The position numbers were made by a program, and so were the translations under genes. DNA of 64,000 nt from Sabellastarte sp. h YS-2021 (Eukaryota; Annelida; Polychaeta; Sabellida; Sabellidae): assembly GCA_964017235.1 (NCBI GenBank), contig OZ024928.1, positions 87,415,566-87,479,565 on the forward strand. The letters are read 5' to 3'. Positions 58,956 to 64,000 of the stretch are shown one piece after another; the first letter of the stretch is position 1, and each line of letters begins with the position of its first letter. The notes beneath the pieces were generated by a model. That model ran no database searches and was not told the DNA's origin. It worked only from the letters and a program-made list of their open reading frames with translations.

Positions 58956-60811
58956 TCTTTAAACATGTTTTGAAAACCTTTGTGATAGAGCACTTCCCCC
59001 GGAGTATGAATGATCAATCTTTTTAGACATGAGGCAGTTCTGTCTTATTTTTAGGAAGTTGCAACTTATGTTTTGGTGCTGTGACTTTCTTTGTTCACAG
59101 AATGCTCTCTTTCCCCAAAGAAGATTAGTCCTTGGGTGCCCCTGATTATTATGCTATCGTGGCACTTTTCCAGACAGTGTATTTACTCTTCAAAACATTT
59201 TTGAAAAATTGTCCTCAATGCTTTACTTTACAAATTGTGTCGAATAAAAAAACCTAAATGCACCCCACCCAAATGCAAATCCCACCCAATCATAGCGAAT
59301 TCGCTCTACCAGAATATGAGACACATTAAACCACAACCATAAGTAGATTGTTCAATTATAGCTTTGCTACCCTGGCACATAAAACTGTGACCTAGGCATT
59401 ACTGGACCAGAGTGGTCAGGTGAATTGTTATGAATTACCTTATGAGTCATAAGGGTCGAGACCAGGAAGTTTTTCAAATCTTTCTCAACAGGATAAAAAA
59501 GTGGAACAGCAGTATAACTTATTCTTATAGAATGATATATTTTTATTTTAACCATTTTTAAATAATTTTTATGAATGCTAATTTTCACAGTAAGAAATTG
59601 AGAATCCCCCCAAATAAACAATTTTTGACCAATAAACGCCAAACTCTTCTGGAAGGGAAAATTGCAAGCCACATTCAGAAATGGTAACCACACAGATGGA
59701 AACTTAAGATTTGTGAAAAAAGAGACACAAATCACAAAATCTCTATCTGGATTCAGTGCCTTTGACAAATGATTCACTTAAGTGCTTTAATATGATTCTA
59801 CAATTTATGGACATAGTAATATGAAGAATTATCTATATATTAGGTTACTATGGAGACAACCACAAAATTCAAACAAGCACAGTTTGGACAGTCATTTAAC
59901 TGAAATCTCAGTTCAAATACAAAGTTGATATCTTTTGGTGGTAAAAATATATTAAGATGATAATCAGATATAGAAATATTTTTATTTTCATTAAAGTACA
60001 GCTCTCTCCAGTTTGTTTTGTATTGATAATCTTTTGACCCATCTTAACTACACAAGTACAGTCCAAGCTTCATTGACTGATATTCCCCAAACTGAGAAAC
60101 AGGGTCTCAGTGATGACCATTTATCAACATCCCTGAGGTTCTTTAGCCTGCCACTGGGGATAGGGCTCAATCAAAGGACTACAATTTTAAGTGGTTATTC
60201 GAGCCAATATCTATTTACACGTATCTGGGATTGAACCCAGGGCCTCTGTGTTCATAGGAAAGTGTGTTACAGTAGATAACAGTCCAAATAATGGAAAAAG
60301 ACAGACACTGTACGCATAAGAATATGTAATATTTGATCTAAAGAGTGTGGCTCTGAAAACTAATTCCAAATGCATATTTGAATATTTTATATTAGTATTA
60401 ATATCCTGGATAAAATTGGAGTGTAATGAAATCAACTTCTTGGAAATTGTTGAAACTTTACTCTGTTTAAAACAATGGTATCCTTTTACAAAAGTATTAG
60501 GAGCTGTATTTCAAGACACTAATCACAAATACAAAGAAAAATTCTTACATTTGAATTCAACCCAATACAATGGACACTGGGTCTACCTCTGTATATATGG
60601 TGTTTCTATGGAGACGTAAAATTACAGGGATATAGAAAAAAATTCAAATCATGAAGAATTTTTACGGTTGACATGGAATAAACATAATTATAAATTTACC
60701 TGCAATATGAATAAAACCAAGGGGTTTTCTTATATTTCTATTGATATTTTGTGAACAAATTAATATCATATTTTTTTCTTGTAAACGTCCTCAACTCTAA
60801 GGAATAAGTGA
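58956..60811. other. Intergenic, no gene recognised
   Basis: AT-rich. The open stretches at 59367-59777 and 60013-60234 have no known motif. Confidence 0.6.
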
Positions 60812-62554
60812 TGTTGGAGCCCAACTTAGGAGTCAGCCCATCTTAAGATGGGCTATAGCCCAACTTAGGATCCGAAGTTGGGTAGCCCATCTTAAGATGG
60901 GCTAGCCTATCTTAAGATGGGCTAGAACATATCAGCCCAACTTGAGATAACAAAATTCAAGAATTATTTTTATGTGGAATATAATATTTACTATTTAAAA
61001 GGGAATTATTTTTCAGGAAAAAGATGATATTAACAATGATAAGTTTAACTGACCCTTGTACAGAGGTATTTTGCACTTCTTTTTTATTTTATAGCAATAT
61101 GTTTAACATATCTAACCTCAAGAAAAAGTGTTTCATTGCAGAAACTAAAATGAATTTTGTTTCCTAAGCCTTGAAAGCATTAAAATATTCCTTTGATGTT
61201 GATTCAATTGTCTTTCATTGGAATAATTTCCTAATTGGATTTGTGCCTATTGTTTCAACATTCTATTGATGTTGATTTGTTTCACTTGGGGTGGGTGAAG
61301 CACACAATAGGAAATACCCCAAATCATAAAGTGAAACAAATCAACATCAAAGTAATCTCTCAATACAATGAGGCTTAATTCTATCAAACCTATAAGGGGG
61401 AAAGCCAAATATAGTGGGTGATTTTATGGGTGAGCCTGATTATATATATTTTAAGTTTAACAACAAATTAATAAAATTACTTTTTTAAATTATTAAATAG
61501 CATTTAAACAGCATTTATAAAGCACTTTATCTTTGGAGCTCAGTTACATTAATTAATTGGAAAATGTAATTAGATCCAAACAAATTAATTTGATTAGTCA
61601 ACACACTGATGCATAAAATTGATGAAAATGATAAAATACACATTGTATATTAAATTGGTGTTTTCTGATAGGTTATATGGGTAAATGTCCATTTAAGACT
61701 TAACATTAAGCATTTAAAAATTATGATTAAATCAACCAGTTTGTTTACAAACATGTAAAATATCACACCAAATACCTTAAAGAGTCTTACAGCAATGCCC
61801 AATTAATCCTGTTAGCTAATCACTCAACCAGAGGTGAAAGAAATCAAGTACAAAGAATGCTAGAACAAAAGACAAATCTAAAAGTAATCCAGTTTCCCAA
61901 GTCATAGGCATAGTCAAACAAATCAACTTGAAAGGAATGTTGAAACAAAAGATTCATCACAATATAATCCAGTTGCCTAATCACTCCCCACAAATTAAAC
62001 AAATCAAGTTGAAAGCAGTGGTTCAACAATAGACACCTTATGACCTAAACGACCCTCCCATTGTCAAATTAACTGAGACAGAGTTTTGGAACAATAAGGT
62101 GATTAAGATTAATCCTATCTATGCACTATAATCTAAAGAAAAAAAGTAACATTTAAGTAGAAAAATAAGTAAATAATATCATTTCAATTTAAAAAATAAA
62201 GACTATGTGTGCAAATTATAAGTTGGGCTAATAACTGGAACCAAATCTTAAGATGAGATAAGCACAAAAAAATCTAAAATTTAAATATAAGTATTTAAAT
62301 AAACTAGCACAGTTATATTCATAATTAAAACTACCACTGGAGTATGACATAACAAATTAATATTAAACTAGCTGGTTAATATTAAATTTTAGCTTAAATC
62401 ATTCCTGAGTTTAGTTATCCTAAGTTGGGCTAATATGTTCCAGCCCATCTTAAGATGGGCTTAGCCCATCTTAAGATAGGCTACCCAACTTAGGATCCTA
62501 AGTTGGGCTATAGCCCATCTTAAGATGGGCTGACTCCTAAGTTGGGCTCCAACA
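60812..62554. mobile_element. Foldback transposon with ~125-bp TIR and GTGA duplication
   Basis: TGTTGGAGCCCAACTTAGGA at the left is exactly mirrored at the right, and arms of about 125 bp match almost throughout. Each arm is built from AGCCCATCTTAAGATGGGCT palindromes and an AACTTAGGATCCTAAGTT core. GTGA flanks both sides (60808-60811, 62555-62558). The 1.5-kb centre is AT-rich with no transposase. Inner repeats near 61220-61350 (GTTGATTTGTTTCACTT and its complement) form a further inverted pair. Confidence 0.92.
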
Positions 62555-64000
62555 GTGACATTGTAAAGCTTTGGGTTATAAGTAACTCTGATTTTTGGTA
62601 AATCTCACCGTATGCAGATAACACTGATATTTCTTCCAGATACTGATACCTTCAATAACGTAACAATGATGCAAATCACGCGGATCTTTGGTATTTGTAA
62701 ATTGCATTAACACCCACCACCTATAGATTTGAAAGAATTCACCAAAGTCTTTACTTAGCCTTTCCAACTGGATTCCATATACAAGGGTGTTGAAAGCTGA
62801 TTTCATAATGTAGAGGCAATTCTTAAATACAATGTATAAAATAATCATATAAATGTAAGCTGTTTATTCACAGAGACAGCTGCAGAATACATTTATCTCG
62901 ACCTGTGGGGTCAAAGTTTAGTTAATATCTGATTTATACTTCTCAGGTCCTTAGGTACTTCTGAAATAGTAGAATGAGGGAGACAAGGCCTGGAAACTCA
63001 AAGCTGACCAAATGATACCATGGATGCATTTTGTCCATATGGTTTTGACTTTGTCATAATGGAGACAGAGATGATCGAAATTCCAGCATAATGGAATCTG
63101 TCACTAACAGCGCAAATTCAAACTTGGGCGGACTTGTGAGTAGTGTGACTGCTTTGGAATTTTAACTTGGAATCTGATGATCCACAACAGCGAGAGACTG
63201 CATGGTGAGGGTGATCAGATACATTGGTAGAATGACAAGCAGTGTGGCTGATGCCAGCGATTCATTTGAGAGCTTTCGAAAATTTCTTCCACGGCATACA
63301 GCCTGTTGTCAACCCTGCAAGTCTGGTTGCATAAAGTGGAAATCGCTCAGTCATCACAATGTGTGTTCTCATGCATTGGGATGCTACTGGACTTTTGAAG
63401 TTGTGGACTGTAAAGACAATAAAGTTGGTTGTGGGCTGATTCCTGCATTCAAAGATTGCGACTGCCTGTATTACACTCCCCCCCACCCCCAAACTGTTTG
63501 GTAATTGGCGGCAGATGATGTGATCATTCAGATTTGAAAGTCACCAATGGTGCATAAGTGTTCAGAAAATGAAGTGATCTCTAACTTGATAAAATATTTG
63601 ACATAAATGTGGATACATCAGGCCATCTTATAAGAAAACTATGATTTGGATATATATACCCCTGTTTCACTATCACGATTGATTGAAAGGCCTAGCTGAT
63701 TTCAAACAAGGGAGGCTGCTACGACTGATCCTGTCAAAAAGAAATAGAAGAGCATACAATTTGTCCCGAGTAAACAATTATCCTCTTGACTATGTGTCAC
63801 AGCTTTTTTACAGGAACAAGATCACTCAGTTCTATTTTTGGTCAAAGATTAGTTGCATCATGAATGAGTGGACAAGACAGGTTGTAATGCATAAAACATG
63901 TCATAAGGTAGTTTGGCTGCGAGTACGCTTCACAGAAATGGTTGCTCATAAAGGCATGTTAAATATGTTCCACTGGTGTCTAAAATTGTTATGACAATTG
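62555..64000. other. Right-hand flank, no confident gene
   Basis: Contains the possible SWIM-like remnant at 63262-63420 and a 103-codon open frame at 63683-63994 (+) with no recognised domain. The rest is AT-rich. Confidence 0.5.
63202..63504 (+). pseudogene. Possible decayed SWIM-type zinc-finger fragment
   Basis: A 100-codon open frame contains CCQPCKSGCIKWKSL then VCSHALG. The CxxxC...CSHxL spacing recalls the SWIM fingers that accompany some transposase-like proteins. The rest of the frame does not match anything I know. Tentative. Confidence 0.25.

Noticed and set aside
63683-63994. 103-residue + strand open frame at the right edge
   Set aside because: Protein-like length but no recognised domain, splice signals or repeat family; not enough support for a gene call.

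Overview
The window is eukaryotic: AT-rich, with intron-bearing genes, GT-AG splice junctions, LINE and SINE relics, and long non-coding tracts. The NK2 homeobox gene is animal. The repeat types (tRNA-headed SINEs ending in a GTTAAACCCCAAATAAA-like tail, Helentron-like minisatellite carriers, LINEs with pentanucleotide tails) suggest a lophotrochozoan, most probably a bivalve or other mollusc. That assignment is inference from family knowledge, not a database match.

Two host genes can be supported. (1) On the + strand, from before the window start to about 21.7 kb, lies the 3' part of a large gene. I assembled eleven coding exons (1980-20465) whose splice phases all agree. They give 1071 residues of a low-complexity Ser/Pro/Gln-rich scaffold with coiled coils and a C-terminal SAM-like domain. 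(2) On the - strand, 32951-35037, lies a complete two-exon coding region for a 369-residue NK2-class homeodomain factor with a TN motif, an NK2 homeodomain and an NK2-specific domain. It is best called Nkx2.2 (vnd-type). The rest, about 36-64 kb, has no convincing host gene and looks like a repeat-colonised gene desert next to a developmental regulator.

The repeat content has a clear theme. At least nine elements share one architecture but differ in sequence. Each has inverted ends built from short, often self-complementary subrepeats, facing each other across a non-coding centre (about 11.8, 25.0, 35.1, 38.6, 45.3, 47.5, 51.9, 54.9 and 60.8 kb). They look like foldback-type non-autonomous DNA transposons. 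The best case (47547-49351) has about 66-bp terminal inverted repeats and a 6-7 bp target duplication. It splits a decayed MADF-like coding sequence, and the reading frame across the site is continuous once the insert is ignored. The 60812-62554 element has near-perfect ends and a GTGA duplication. The elements at 51.9 and 60.8 kb share an 18-bp palindrome.

Two Helentron-like elements (37392-38534 and 52536-53960) have sub-terminal inverted repeats, internal tandem arrays (about 187 bp x2 and 147 bp x7) and a short 3' hairpin. LINE 3' fragments occur at 6.1, 19.7, 23.9, 24.2, 28.2 and 29.2 kb, the last with a 14-bp target duplication. tRNA-derived SINEs occur at several places; one, with a 13-bp target duplication, is nested inside a foldback element. 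A 5S rRNA-like SINE or pseudogene is at 51.6 kb. All calls come from reading the sequence; no search or alignment software was run.
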